This document shows, one piece after another, positions 7,011 to 15,421 of a stretch of 39,271 nucleotides of DNA (within the stretch, counting starts at the first letter, position 1; every line of letters begins with the position of its first letter). The position numbers and the translations under genes are program-made. The DNA lies in the NCBI GenBank assembly GCA_023442485.1, contig JAEZZG010000007.1, positions 1-39,271 of the forward strand, written 5' to 3'. The notes under the pieces were generated by a model. The model searched no databases. It was not told the origin of the DNA and was given only the letters and a program-made list of their open reading frames with translations. The stretch comes from Actinomycetes bacterium (GTDB taxonomy: Bacteria > Actinomycetota > Actinomycetes > Propionibacteriales > Propionibacteriaceae).

Positions 7011-8306
7011 GTGATGACTCAGTCAGTTTTTATTTCTCGAATTCGTGGCCTCCCAGTGATGGATTCACGCGGTGACCAGATCGGCAAACTCCGCGACGTG
7101 GTCGTTCACATCCGGACCGGCGGACGCCGTCCCGTGGTGAAGGGTTTCGTGGTGGAGTTATTCGCTAAACGCCGCGTCTTCATCCCAGTGGTGCGCATCC
7201 ACTCGATCACCTCGGCGCAGATCAGCATCGTCGGTGTTGTCGACACCAGACGGTTTGCCCGCCGCGACTCCGAGACCCTCGTCGTCGACGACCTCTTCGA
7301 CAGGGTGATCACGATGCCCGACGGACGCCAAGCCTCGATCTACGACGTCGCGATGTCCGAAGAGAGGGCGAAAAACTGGCAAATCGTCGAGGCCGCCTTG
7401 CGGGAGACCACATCCGGTTCCAGAATCTTCGGCGGGCGCGGCAACTCCTTCGTCGTGGATTGGCGCGAAATCTCGGTGTCGGTGCTCAACACCGAACAAA
7501 ACATCGATCTCGCCGTCGCCGACCTGCTGGAGATGAAACCAGCCGACATGGCCCGAGAACTTCACGACATGGACCCTGATCGACGCGAAGAAGTCGTCGC
7601 TGCCCTCGACGACGAGCTACTAGCCGACGCCATCGAGGAGCTACCCGAAGAGGAACAAATCTCGGTGTTGACCGGCCTCGACGTGGAACGTGCCGCTGAC
7701 GTGCTGGAAGAGATGGACCCCGACGATGCAGCCGACCTGATCAATGACCTGCCCAGTTCCATCGCTGAGACCCTGCTGGCTCACATGGAACCTGAGGACG
7801 CCAGGGATGTGCGCCAACTCATGTTGTACGCGGAATACACCGCAGGCGGCATGATGACGCCCGAACCGGTGATCGTCTCGGCTGACGACACGGTCGCAAC
7901 CTGCCTCGCCAGAATCCGCTCCGAAGAACTCACCCCAGCCTTGGCATCGATGGTATTCGTGACCAGACCGCCGATGCATACCCCGACGGGCAAGTTCATC
8001 GGTGTGGTTCACTTCCAGCGGCTGTTGCGCGAACCGCCGTCGTTGATGATCTCGCGGTTGATCGACACCGACCTCGAACCGCTGGCTGCCGACGCTGACC
8101 TAGCCGAGGTGTCTCGCTACTTCGCCACCTATAACCTCGTCGTCGCTCCCGTAGTCAACGACGACGATCAGCTCGTCGGGGCGGTCACCGTCGATGACCT
8201 CATCGACCACATGTTGCCCGATGACTGGCGAGGTGACCAGATGGACGATCTGTCGATGTGGAAACCCGAGGAAGGACTAACCGAGAAGGAGGTGGCCCGT
8301 GGCTAA
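7011..8306 (+). CDS. Soluble MgtE N-domain / CBS-pair protein
   Basis: The protein has 431 residues (GTG 7011, or ATG 7014 one codon later). Residues 1-120 look like PRC-barrel-type segments (RGLPVMDSRGDQIGKLRD). Residues about 160-280 are an MgtE_N superhelix with acidic repeats (MDPDRREEVVAAL, EMDPDDAADLI, MEPEDARDV). A CBS pair follows (GGMMTPEPVIV; APVVNDDDQLVGAVTVDDL). The five-helix transmembrane channel domain of true MgtE is absent, so this is probably a Mg2+- or nucleotide-sensing partner rather than a transporter. Its end overlaps the DUF1003 gene by 8 nt. The same pairing is known in mycobacteria (Rv1232c-Rv1231c, from memory). Confidence 0.88.
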   Translation: MMTQSVFISRIRGLPVMDSRGDQIGKLRDVVVHIRTGGRRPVVKGFVVELFAKRRVFIPVVRIHSITSAQISIVGVVDTRRFARRDSETLVVDDLFDRVITMPDGRQASIYDVAMSEERAKNWQIVEAALRETTSGSRIFGGRGNSFVVDWREISVSVLNTEQNIDLAVADLLEMKPADMARELHDMDPDRREEVVAALDDELLADAIEELPEEEQISVLTGLDVERAADVLEEMDPDDAADLINDLPSSIAETLLAHMEPEDARDVRQLMLYAEYTAGGMMTPEPVIVSADDTVATCLARIRSEELTPALASMVFVTRPPMHTPTGKFIGVVHFQRLLREPPSLMISRLIDTDLEPLAADADLAEVSRYFATYNLVVAPVVNDDDQLVGAVTVDDLIDHMLPDDWRGDQMDDLSMWKPEEGLTEKEVARG

Positions 8307-8859
8307 CAAGAATGACCTCAACAACCCGCTATCCACCCCGTCGCGTCCGACCAGGTTCAAACGGCCATCTTTCCGCGTCGATCCGGAAGCCTTCGGTAAC
8401 TTTGCCGAATGGATTGCCCGCTACATGGGCTCGCCCGCTTTCTTAGTGTGGATGTCGCTGTTCCTGATCGTGTGGATCGCCTGGAATATCTGGATGCCTA
8501 ATCACCTGGTCTTCGACGAGAACCCGTTCATCCTGTTGACCTTGATGCTCTCCATCGAAGCCGCCTACTCGGCTCCCTTGATCCTGCTTGCCCAGAACCG
8601 TCAAGAGGCCCGCGACCGGATGTCGATGGAAGAAGACAGACAAGTTTCCCAGCAGTCACGCGAAGATATGGACTTCCTGGCACGAGAGATCGCGTCGCTG
8701 CGGATGAGCGTCGGCGAATTGGCTACCCGCGATTTCGTCCGCTCAGAGATTAAGAACGAATTGACCAACGAACTAAAGCAAGAACTACGCTCTGAGTTGC
8801 GGAAGTTACTCAGCCAGCTTGAAGAAGAGGAAGACGCCAATGAGCGACCAAGTCAATAG
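8299..8859 (+). CDS. DUF1003 family membrane protein
   Basis: The 186-residue protein starts at GTG 8299 with AGGAGG about 6 nt upstream. It overlaps the preceding gene by 8 nt. Two membrane segments lie at roughly residues 48-68 and 76-98 (FLVWMSLFLIVWIAWNIW; ILLTLMLSIEAAYSAPLILL), the DUF1003 hallmark. The remaining 85 residues are charged and coiled-coil prone (EIKNELTNELKQELRSELRK). The molecular role is unknown. Its fixed position beside the MgtE/CBS protein suggests a joint membrane complex, possibly the membrane partner that the MgtE-like protein lacks. It overlaps mrp by 20 nt. Confidence 0.9.
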   Translation: MANKNDLNNPLSTPSRPTRFKRPSFRVDPEAFGNFAEWIARYMGSPAFLVWMSLFLIVWIAWNIWMPNHLVFDENPFILLTLMLSIEAAYSAPLILLAQNRQEARDRMSMEEDRQVSQQSREDMDFLAREIASLRMSVGELATRDFVRSEIKNELTNELKQELRSELRKLLSQLEEEEDANERPSQ

Positions 8860-10054
8860 TGAGCGTGCCGAGACCGCCGGATGCGGGGCAGGTAGCGAGG
8901 AGAATCCGCTTGTCAAAGCGGTATATGCCGCCTTGTCCCAGGTGATCGACCCTGAGTTGCGCCGCCCGATCACGGAGCTGGGCATGGTGGAGTCGGTGTC
9001 TATCGACGACGCCAACCACGTCTTTGTATCGATCCTGTTGACGATCAAGGGCTGCCCCATGTCGAGCACCATCGAGGCCGACGTCAAGGCGAAGGTGGGC
9101 GCGGTCGACCAGGTAACCGGTGTGAGCGTGACCATGGGTGCAATGACGCCTGAACAGCGCGCCGAACTTGGCCAGAAGTTGCGCGGCGGAGCCGATAACG
9201 GCCCCACCAACCCCTTCGCCGATCCAGCTAACCGCACCCGGGTGATCGCGATCGCCTCCGGCAAGGGCGGCGTCGGCAAGTCCTCGGTGACCGTCAACCT
9301 AGCCATGGCGTTGAACTCCCTCGGCAAATCCGTCGGCATTCTTGACGCCGACATCTACGGCCACTCCATCCCCGACATGCTCGGCCTCAAAGAGGCCCGC
9401 CCAACCGGGATCGACGACATGATTGTCCCGGTCCCGATGATGGGGTTGAAAGTCATCTCCATCGGAATGCTCAAACAGTCCCCCGACCAGGTCGTCGCCT
9501 GGCGCGGCCCCATCCTCGATCGTGCCCTCGCCCAGCTCCTCGGTGACGTGGTGTGGGGAGACCTGGACTTCCTGCTCATCGACATGCCTCCAGGAACCGG
9601 CGACATCGCCATGGGTTTGGGTCAGAAGGTCCCCCAGTCCGAGGTCATCGTGGTGACCACACCGCAGCAGGCAGCGGTTGAGGTTGCCGAGCGGGCTGGA
9701 ACCATGGCCGGCATGATGGAACAGCGCGTCATCGGCGTCATCGAGAACATGGCCTACCTGGAAACCACCTGCCCGCACTGTTCACAGACGCACCGGGTGG
9801 ACCTATTTGGATCAGGCGGCGGTCAGCGTGTCGCCGACGCCTTGTCGCAGCGTCTCGGCTACGAGGTCCCGGTGATGGCGCAGATCCCGATCGACCAGCA
9901 GTTGCGTGAACAAGGCGATGACGGGATGCCGGTGACGGCTACCGACCCTCAACGTCCTTCCGCCCAGGCAATCTTGGCTGCCGCAAAGACCTTGGCGGCA
10001 CACAAGAAGACCCTCCTCGGGGTTCCGCTAGGCGTCACCCCGGTCCAGCAATAA
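8840..10054 (+). CDS. mrp: Mrp/ApbC-type Fe-S cluster carrier ATPase
   Basis: The 404-residue protein joins an N-terminal MIP18/DUF59 domain (DPELRRPITELGMV; KGCPMS, about residues 25-100) to a P-loop NTPase. The deviant Walker A is GKGGVGKS at about residues 141-148, and the C-x2-C cluster motif is Cys311/Cys314 (CPHC). It is predicted to bind and deliver Fe-S clusters in the cytoplasm. ATG 8840 is preferred over an in-frame TTG at 8819 because AAGAGG lies upstream and homologues start near MSDQ. The 20-nt overlap with the DUF1003 gene implies coupled translation of three genes. Confidence 0.95.
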   Translation: MSDQVNSERAETAGCGAGSEENPLVKAVYAALSQVIDPELRRPITELGMVESVSIDDANHVFVSILLTIKGCPMSSTIEADVKAKVGAVDQVTGVSVTMGAMTPEQRAELGQKLRGGADNGPTNPFADPANRTRVIAIASGKGGVGKSSVTVNLAMALNSLGKSVGILDADIYGHSIPDMLGLKEARPTGIDDMIVPVPMMGLKVISIGMLKQSPDQVVAWRGPILDRALAQLLGDVVWGDLDFLLIDMPPGTGDIAMGLGQKVPQSEVIVVTTPQQAAVEVAERAGTMAGMMEQRVIGVIENMAYLETTCPHCSQTHRVDLFGSGGGQRVADALSQRLGYEVPVMAQIPIDQQLREQGDDGMPVTATDPQRPSAQAILAAAKTLAAHKKTLLGVPLGVTPVQQ

Positions 10055-10068
10055 TCGACGTCTGCCCT

Positions 10069-10097
10069 GGGTAGCCCCCGGTTTAGCCGGGCTACCC
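10069..10097 (+). terminator. Hairpin between convergent mrp and tatB
   Basis: GGGTAGCCC (10069-10077) pairs perfectly with GGGCTACCC (10089-10097), with extra CGG/CCG pairing inside. There is no T run. Its position between two converging genes suggests a bidirectional terminator. Confidence 0.5.
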
Positions 10098-10104
10098 GGG
10101 TGGG

Positions 10105-10575
10105 CTAGGTTGACTCCGGGTCAAAGGGTGTGGTGGCTGCTGCAGCAATCTCTACCTCAGTCGTGACCTGATCAAGTGTTTCTTGGGCCTTATCTAAGGA
10201 CTTTCCGGCGTTAGTCACCGTCTGTTTGACGTCAGTCAACAAGGTCGACGACTCGGTCTTGGCTCCGCTAATCACATTCTTGACGTCATCGAGTTCATTC
10301 CGCACCGACGACAACTCGTCCTGCAAATCGTTGAGCAAGTGCTTTTGCACAAAGACCTTGGGGTTGAGGTCCTGCAAGGTCAGGTCTTCGTAGCCGGGAC
10401 CGAGTTCCGTCCTCAAGGTGTTGGTGGTGTTATTGGCGATGTCTTTGACCCACTTGACCACGCGGGCGGCTTTGCGGGCGAACTCGGGTAGCTTCTCCGG
10501 GCCAAACATCAGCACGGCGAGGATCATCAAGAAGGCGATCTCGCCCAGCCCTATCCCAAAGAAACCAGAGGACAC
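10105..10575 (-). CDS. tatB: Twin-arginine translocase subunit TatB
   Basis: The 156-residue protein has a single N-terminal membrane helix (about residues 5-22), then the hinge and amphipathic helix FGPEKLPEFARKAARVV, the TatA/B signature. The acidic, helical C-terminal 100 residues (LQDELSSVRNELDDVKNV) favour TatB over TatA, as does the position near mrp seen in actinobacteria. With TatC it would form the receptor for folded twin-arginine exports; tatA and tatC are not here. GTG 10575 has TAAGGT 6 nt upstream (10582-10587), fitting a leaderless message. Confidence 0.92.
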   Translation of the reverse strand: MSSGFFGIGLGEIAFLMILAVLMFGPEKLPEFARKAARVVKWVKDIANNTTNTLRTELGPGYEDLTLQDLNPKVFVQKHLLNDLQDELSSVRNELDDVKNVISGAKTESSTLLTDVKQTVTNAGKSLDKAQETLDQVTTEVEIAAAATTPFDPEST

Positions 10576-10581
10576 ATTCCC

Positions 10582-10587
10582 ACCTTA
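10582..10587 (-). promoter_or_regulatory. -10 box, leaderless type (tatB)
   Basis: TAAGGT on the minus strand is spaced 6 nt from the GTG at 10575. It lies in the short gap after the dapA stop. Confidence 0.45.
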
Positions 10588-10612
10588 CGCGTTCGTCACA
10601 GCTACCACGGAT

Positions 10613-11515
10613 CTAGGCGATCCGTTCCACCCCAGCCGCGTCGAGCAGTGACGCGAAGGCCGCAGATTCGTCTGCACTCGCAGGTTTGAGCGGGGGGCGC
10701 AAACCACCCACGGGGAGCCCCAGGTATGCCAGACCAGCCTTGACGAGCATACATCCCTGGGTGGCGAAAACACCTTCCATCACGGGTAAAAGTTGACGGT
10801 ATTCGGACAGTGCCGCGTCGAGATTTCCGGCTTGGAAGTCAGCCATCATCGCCTTGACCCGGTCCCCGATGAAGTGAGTGGAGGTGCCGATGACGCCCAC
10901 AGCCCCCACAGCGAGCAGCGGCAAGGTGATCGCGTCATCTCCTGACCAGTAGTGCAGACCGGTTTCAGCCATCACCCGTGCGGATTCGACAACCTTGCCT
11001 TTTGCGTCCTTGATCCCGACGATGCGCTGATGTCTAGCCAAGGTGGTCAACGTCTGGGGGGCGATCTCGGTGCCGGTGCGTTTCGGGATGTCGTAGAGGA
11101 TGACGGGAAGTTCGGTGGCATCAGCAACCGCAGTGAAGTGGTCAACCAATGCGTCTTGGGGTGGACGGTTGTAGTAAGGGGTCACCACTAGCAGGCCGTC
11201 AGCTCCGGCCTCGGCAGCCTCCTTGGCAAGTTCGATGGTATGCGAGGTGTCATTGGAGCCGACCCCGGCCAGCACCTTCGCCCGGTCGCCGACTTCGTCC
11301 TTGACTAGGGCAATCAGCCGGGATTTCTCCGCGTCCGACGTCGTCGGAGCCTCCCCGGTCGTGCCGTTGACCAAGACGGTGTCGTTGCGCATCCGGTCAA
11401 CCAGATGTGTAGCGAGTGCGCGCGTCGCAGCCTCGTCAATCGCGCCGGAGTCACTAAACGGCGTCACCATCGCAGTGATCAATGAACCAAAAATTGCATC
11501 GGTTTGGGCACTCAT
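10613..11515 (-). CDS. dapA: 4-Hydroxy-tetrahydrodipicolinate synthase
   Basis: DapA condenses pyruvate with aspartate semialdehyde, the first committed step to diaminopimelate and lysine. The 300-residue protein shows the Schiff-base Lys169 (IVGIKDAKG), the catalytic Tyr141 in YDIPKRTG and the pyruvate-binding GTTGE at 51-55. ATG 11515 is chosen over an upstream in-frame start because AAGGAGG lies 5 nt before it. It lies in the same window as dapC, dapD and dapE but in a separate transcript, divergent from the O-methyltransferase gene. Confidence 0.95.
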   Translation of the reverse strand: MSAQTDAIFGSLITAMVTPFSDSGAIDEAATRALATHLVDRMRNDTVLVNGTTGEAPTTSDAEKSRLIALVKDEVGDRAKVLAGVGSNDTSHTIELAKEAAEAGADGLLVVTPYYNRPPQDALVDHFTAVADATELPVILYDIPKRTGTEIAPQTLTTLARHQRIVGIKDAKGKVVESARVMAETGLHYWSGDDAITLPLLAVGAVGVIGTSTHFIGDRVKAMMADFQAGNLDAALSEYRQLLPVMEGVFATQGCMLVKAGLAYLGLPVGGLRPPLKPASADESAAFASLLDAAGVERIA

Positions 11516-11619
11516 CGCGACCTCCTTCGGTTCCACTCTAGCGAATCAGGCGGTTATCGCTGGACGCGACCCCTGCCCTCGACGCAACTCGTCCCTCGGC
11601 GACCAGACTAGCCGAAAGG

Positions 11620-11647
11620 TTGAAGCACTAGTTGAAGTCACTATATT
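11620..11647 (+). promoter_or_regulatory. Alternative promoter upstream of the O-methyltransferase
   Basis: TTGAAG (11620-11625) and TATATT (11642-11647) are separated by 16 nt, close to a housekeeping sigma promoter. It would start transcription about 25 nt before the GTG, so it competes with the leaderless box at 11665. Confidence 0.35.
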
Positions 11648-11664
11648 GTCGCCACGGAAACAGA

Positions 11665-11670
11665 TAGGCT
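11665..11670 (+). promoter_or_regulatory. -10 box, leaderless type (O-methyltransferase)
   Basis: TAGGCT lies 6 nt before GTG 11677. It selects that start over the in-frame TTG at 11671. Confidence 0.45.
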
Positions 11671-11676
11671 TTGACC

Positions 11677-12333
11677 GTGACTGATTCCACCAAGAGGATG
11701 GGTTTTACCCTCACCCCAGATTCTATGAACTTCGCTGAGGATTTTGTCCCGGCTCCCGCCACGATCGTCGAGACCCGTCAGTCTGCCGTCTTCCTCGGCG
11801 CTGACCTACTTTCCGACGGTTCCTTGGCCACGATGACCTTGATGGCCCGAGTCGTCCAAGCCAAAGCTGTGGTAGAAATCGGCACCGGCACTGGCGCTAC
11901 CGGCCTGGCTTTCTTCGCCGGCATGACAGACGACGGCGTCTTGACCTCCATCGACCCCGAGGCGGATCGTCAACACGAAGCCCGCCGCGCCTTCACCAAC
12001 GCCGGGATTGCGGCACGGCGTTTCCGTCTGATCAACGGGATTCCGCTCGAAGTCTTGCCGAAACTTCAAGACGGCAGCTACGACGTCGTCTTGATCAACG
12101 GGGACAAGCTCGAATATGTCGAATACTTCGATCAGGCGTTGCGTCTGTTGCGCCACGGCGGCGTCATTATCATGAACCACGCACTGTGGAAAGGTCTGGT
12201 TGCCGACGTCGACAATGAGGACGACGAGACGGTGATCATCCGCGAAGCCCTCGAAGCGGTCTCAGCGACCGAAGAGTTGACCACAGCACTGATCCCGCTC
12301 GGTGACGGCTTATTGATCAGCATCAAGGGCTGA
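11677..12333 (+). CDS. O-methyltransferase family 3 (Rv1220c-like)
   Basis: The 218-residue SAM-dependent methyltransferase has motif I VVEIGTGTGATGLAF (about residues 66-80), the acidic SAM ribose ligand in LTSIDPEAD, and a later acidic loop YDVVLINGDKLEYVEY near 127 that in catechol-type enzymes binds a metal. It resembles the caffeoyl-CoA/catechol O-methyltransferase family and the mycobacterial protein at the same position upstream of glgC. The native substrate is not known; related mycobacterial enzymes are reported to act on glucosylglycerate-type or phenolic compounds, which cannot be judged here. It converges on glgC across a strong shared terminator. Confidence 0.85.
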   Translation: MTDSTKRMGFTLTPDSMNFAEDFVPAPATIVETRQSAVFLGADLLSDGSLATMTLMARVVQAKAVVEIGTGTGATGLAFFAGMTDDGVLTSIDPEADRQHEARRAFTNAGIAARRFRLINGIPLEVLPKLQDGSYDVVLINGDKLEYVEYFDQALRLLRHGGVIIMNHALWKGLVADVDNEDDETVIIREALEAVSATEELTTALIPLGDGLLISIKG

Positions 12334-12457
12334 AACGGCGGGGCCGGACGATCCCGGCTGGCAGCTTCGACGGTGCCGGGCCTAGTCGCCTGCGCGACCG
12401 CTGCGCGCACTGACCTTGCCCCATCCGCCAAACCCGCATCTTCAGCCATCAAGAACA

Positions 12458-12489
12458 AATCCGGTGCTTGCCGAAGCAAGCACCGGATT
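12458..12489 (+). terminator. Strong bidirectional terminator between the O-methyltransferase and glgC
   Basis: A perfect 14-bp stem pairs 12458-12471 with 12476-12489 around a CGAA tetraloop. The plus-strand tail has TTTT (CGAGTTTTAG), and the minus-strand tail is TTTGTTC. It can therefore stop both converging genes. Confidence 0.85.
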
Positions 12490-12515
12490 CGAGTTTTAGT
12501 AGAAGATACCGCCCA

Positions 12516-13739
12516 TCACAGCGGAACGGTGATGCCTTTGCCGATCACGGTGATCCCGCTGGGGCTGACGAAGAAACCACGGGCGCGATCCTTATCGGGG
12601 TCGACACCGACCTCGGCCCCTTCGGGGACCACGACGTTCTTGTCGAGGATCGCGCGGTGAACCACTGCGTGCGGGCCGATCTTGACGTTATCCATCAAGA
12701 TAGATTCGTTAACGCGAGCCCACTTGTCGATCCGGACATTCGGGGACAGCACCGAGCGGTCAACGTCACCACCAGAGATGATGCATCCGCTAGAGACGAT
12801 GGAATCTTCGGCGGTGCCGCGCATGGTGAACTTCGCGCCCGGAAGCTGTGCCTGCTGGGTCCAGATCGGCCAATCCCGGTTATACAGGTTGAAATCCGGG
12901 ACGACAGAGACCAGATCCATGTGGGCTTCGTGGAATGCGTCGATGGTGCCGACGTCACGCCAGTAGTTCAGATCCTTCTCAGTCGCGCCCGGGACGCGGT
13001 TATCGGTGAAGTCGTAGACCTGGGCCTGGTTGCGTTCAACGAAGGATGGGATGATGTCTCCACCCATGTCGTGGCGGGCCGTCGGGTTGATCGCGTCAGC
13101 TTCGAGGGCCGCGCACAAAGCGTCGCGGTTGAAGATGTAGTTACCCATCGACGCGAAGGATTCGTCAGGGGAATCCGGCAAGCCCGGCGGATCGGAGGGC
13201 TTCTCCAAGAAGTTGATGATGCGTCCAGACTCGTCTGCGTCAATGATGCCGAAGGCGCTAGCCTCCTTGCGGGGCACCCGAATCCCAGCCACCGTACATT
13301 CCAGGCCAGAATCGATGTGGGCCTGGAGCATCTGAGAGATGTCCATCCGGTAGATGTTGTCGGCACCGAAGACCACGACATAGTCGGGTTCAGCATCGAT
13401 GATCAAGTTCATAGATTGGTAGATTGCGTCAGCACTGCCTTGGAACCAGCGCGGACCGAGCCGCTGCTGGGCAGGAACAGGGGTGACGTAGCTACCGAGC
13501 ATCGTCGACATGCGCCACGTCGTCGAGATGTGACGGTCGAGTGAGTGAGACTTGTACTGAGTCAACACGCAGATCTGGGTGAGGCCAGAGTTCGCGAGGT
13601 TGGACAGCACGAAGTCAATCAGCCGGTATGTTCCGCCGAAAGGAACGGCGGGTTTCGCCCGGTCAGCAGTCAACGGCATCAGCCGCTTACCTTCGCCGCC
13701 AGCCAAAACTATCGAGAGCACCTTTGATCGCGTCGCCAT
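12516..13739 (-). CDS. glgC: Glucose-1-phosphate adenylyltransferase
   Basis: GlgC makes ADP-glucose from ATP and glucose 1-phosphate for alpha-glucan synthesis. The 407-residue protein carries the nucleotide-binding loop GGEGKRLMPLT, the activator/substrate region AKPAVPFGGTYRLIDF, the catalytic Asp in VVFGADNIYRMD and a C-terminal left-handed beta-helix (PNVRIDKWARV, MDNVKIGPHAVV). The length is typical. ATG 13739 is chosen because TAGTTT lies 6 nt upstream (13746-13751); a GTG two codons earlier is possible. It is divergent from glgA, so the two share a 149-bp control region. Confidence 0.95.
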   Translation of the reverse strand: MATRSKVLSIVLAGGEGKRLMPLTADRAKPAVPFGGTYRLIDFVLSNLANSGLTQICVLTQYKSHSLDRHISTTWRMSTMLGSYVTPVPAQQRLGPRWFQGSADAIYQSMNLIIDAEPDYVVVFGADNIYRMDISQMLQAHIDSGLECTVAGIRVPRKEASAFGIIDADESGRIINFLEKPSDPPGLPDSPDESFASMGNYIFNRDALCAALEADAINPTARHDMGGDIIPSFVERNQAQVYDFTDNRVPGATEKDLNYWRDVGTIDAFHEAHMDLVSVVPDFNLYNRDWPIWTQQAQLPGAKFTMRGTAEDSIVSSGCIISGGDVDRSVLSPNVRIDKWARVNESILMDNVKIGPHAVVHRAILDKNVVVPEGAEVGVDPDKDRARGFFVSPSGITVIGKGITVPL

Positions 13740-13745
13740 AATCAC

Positions 13746-13751
13746 AAACTA
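13746..13751 (-). promoter_or_regulatory. -10 box, leaderless type (glgC)
   Basis: TAGTTT on the minus strand lies 6 nt before ATG 13739. No Shine-Dalgarno sequence is seen. Confidence 0.4.
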
Positions 13752-13856
13752 TGCGGAAAACCCGATAAGCACAAGCGGAATCGAAGAATCGTCTACTTCC
13801 GATAGGAATAAGCTCACACACTGGCTAAAGTGTTCTCGAATACGTCAGTTTGCGAG

Positions 13857-13882
13857 TTGACATCGGCAAAATATGACAAGAT
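13857..13882 (+). promoter_or_regulatory. Possible glgA promoter
   Basis: TTGACA (13857-13862) is a perfect -35 match. CAAGAT (13877-13882) lies 6 nt before the glgA ATG, but the spacer is only 14 nt; TATGAC at 13872 is even closer. The arrangement is unusual and no ribosome binding site is visible. Confidence 0.3.
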
Positions 13883-13888
13883 CGGGCC

Positions 13889-15076
13889 ATGCGAGTTTCC
13901 ATCCTTACGAGAGAATATCCCCCATCGATTTATGGCGGGGCTGGTGTCCATGTCGCTCAACTCGTTCCCCGTCTTGCCAACCTCATCGACGTCGATGTCC
14001 AGTGCATGGGTGAACCTCGTGACGGCGCTACCGCCCACGCTGAAGACTTCCCGGCCGGAGCCAACGCGGCACTGCGTGTCTTCGGGGCGGACCTGTCGAT
14101 GGTCAATGCGATCCCGGACGTCGACATCGTCCACTCCCACACCTGGTACGCCAACCTCGCCGGTCACCTCACCGGCTTGTTCCAGGACATTCCGCACGTC
14201 TTGACCTCCCACTCCCTCGAACCTGACCGCCCGTGGAAGGCGGAACAGCTCGGCGGCGGCTACCGGCTATCAAGCTGGGCGGAGCGGACCGCATTCGATG
14301 CCGCAACCATGATCATCTCGGTCTCTGCCGGGATGCGTCAGTCCGTGCTCAAGGCCTACCCTGAACTCGATCCTGACAAGATCAAGGTGGTCATGAACGG
14401 TATTGACACCGAAGAGTTCAAACCAGATCACGGCACCGAATGGCTCGACAAGATCGGCATGGACAAGGATCGCCCCTCGGTCGTCTTCGTCGGACGCATC
14501 ACCCGCCAAAAGGGCCTAGTCCACCTAGTCAAGGCAGCCGCGGAGATTGATCCCGACACCCAGATCGTGCTTCTGGCTGGCGCGCCGGACACCCCCGAGA
14601 TCAAGGCCGAGTTCGATCAGGCTTTCGCCGAGTTGAAGCAGCAGCGCAAAGCCCCGGTGATCTGGGTTTCGGAGATGTTGCCGCGCGAGGCGGTGCGTCA
14701 GGTCAACACTCACGCTACCGTCTTCGCTTGTCCCTCCATCTATGAGCCGATGGGGATCGTCAACTTGGAGGCGATGGCTTGTGAGACAGCCGTGGTTGCC
14801 TCAGCCGTCGGCGGGATTCCGGAAGTCGTTGACGACGGCAACACCGGCCTGCTTGTCCCCTATGACCCTGACCAGGCTGAAGACCCAACATACGTAGCCA
14901 ACTTCGAGTCCGCCTTCGCGCAAAAGATCAACCAGGTGATCTCAGACGCCGAGCTGGCCAACAAGTTCGGCAAAGCCGGACGTCAGCGCTGCCTCGATAA
15001 GTTCTCCTGGGAGACGATCGCCCGCCAGACGGTCGAGATTTATCAAGAAGCCATCGACCGCCACAACTCCAGGTAG
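13889..15076 (+). CDS. glgA: GT4 glycogen synthase / alpha-maltose-1-phosphate synthase
   Basis: The 395-residue GT-B enzyme has the actinobacterial GlgA/GlgM start (MRVSILTREYPPSIYGGAGVHV, shortened here to its first part), a C-terminal sugar-nucleotide domain with FVGRITRQKG, and the E-x7-E motif in YEPMGIVNLEAMA. This GT4 clade differs from GT5 GlgA of E. coli. The mycobacterial counterpart Rv1212c is described as GlgM, which builds maltose 1-phosphate from ADP-glucose and glucose 1-phosphate. Pairing with divergent glgC supports ADP-glucose as donor. Whether it makes glycogen directly or feeds GlgE cannot be told here. A long hairpin follows. Confidence 0.92.
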   Translation: MRVSILTREYPPSIYGGAGVHVAQLVPRLANLIDVDVQCMGEPRDGATAHAEDFPAGANAALRVFGADLSMVNAIPDVDIVHSHTWYANLAGHLTGLFQDIPHVLTSHSLEPDRPWKAEQLGGGYRLSSWAERTAFDAATMIISVSAGMRQSVLKAYPELDPDKIKVVMNGIDTEEFKPDHGTEWLDKIGMDKDRPSVVFVGRITRQKGLVHLVKAAAEIDPDTQIVLLAGAPDTPEIKAEFDQAFAELKQQRKAPVIWVSEMLPREAVRQVNTHATVFACPSIYEPMGIVNLEAMACETAVVASAVGGIPEVVDDGNTGLLVPYDPDQAEDPTYVANFESAFAQKINQVISDAELANKFGKAGRQRCLDKFSWETIARQTVEIYQEAIDRHNSR

Positions 15077-15131
15077 TCCCTTCGGCCACGCCGCAGCGGC
15101 CACCCTGACCACCAATAACACCACCCAACCG

Positions 15132-15191
15132 CACTTGCCCCGCTCTAGCTAGCCGACAGATTCGCCCCGGCTCCTAGCGGCGGGGCAAGTG
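15132..15191 (+). terminator. Long hairpin downstream of glgA
   Basis: CACTTGCCCCGC (15132-15143) is perfectly repeated in inverse at 15180-15191. The stem continues inward with CTAG/CTAG and AGCCG/CGGCT, leaving about a 12-nt loop. The tail TCTGTTATTG is only moderately T-rich. A terminator role for glgA is likely. Confidence 0.6.
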
Positions 15192-15206
15192 TCTGTTATT
15201 GATAAT

Positions 15207-15302
15207 CCCGAGGACCCGAAGAGCCTCGGGGACAAAGAAAACCCCGCGCCTCGGGTGCTGACGACGTAGCGCCTCAGCCACACAACGATCCACGCGGGGT
15301 TT
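15207..15302 (-). ncRNA. Structured intergenic element, possible small RNA or terminator
   Basis: Ten-base arms AAACCCCGCG (15239-15248) and CGCGGGGTTT (15293-15302) enclose an inner GCTGA/TCAGC stem (15257-15261, 15274-15278). On the minus strand the outer stem is followed by TTTTCTTTG. A neighbouring CCCGAGG (15207-15213) can pair with either of two CCTCGGG copies (15224-15230, 15249-15255), giving alternative folds. It sits in the 345-bp gap between glgA and the DUF3117 gene, where I see no coding frame. It could be the DUF3117 gene terminator, or a separate RNA. Confidence 0.35.
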
Positions 15303-15421
15303 GTGATTTCCTCAACAAAACTGGCGACCGATTGTCGATTTCGCCGAAATTTCGCGATTACCGATATTCACTTCTTTTGTCGGCGACTACACGGTCGTCT
15401 CGAGAATCAGAACTCTAAAAC

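Noticed and set aside
7011..8306. A magnesium channel MgtE
   Set aside because: The transmembrane channel domain is missing; only the N-domain and CBS pair are present.
12468..13544. A 358-codon open frame on the plus strand across glgC
   Set aside because: It is antisense to a clear glgC with intact motifs. The frame is a by-product of high GC codon bias and has no recognisable domain.
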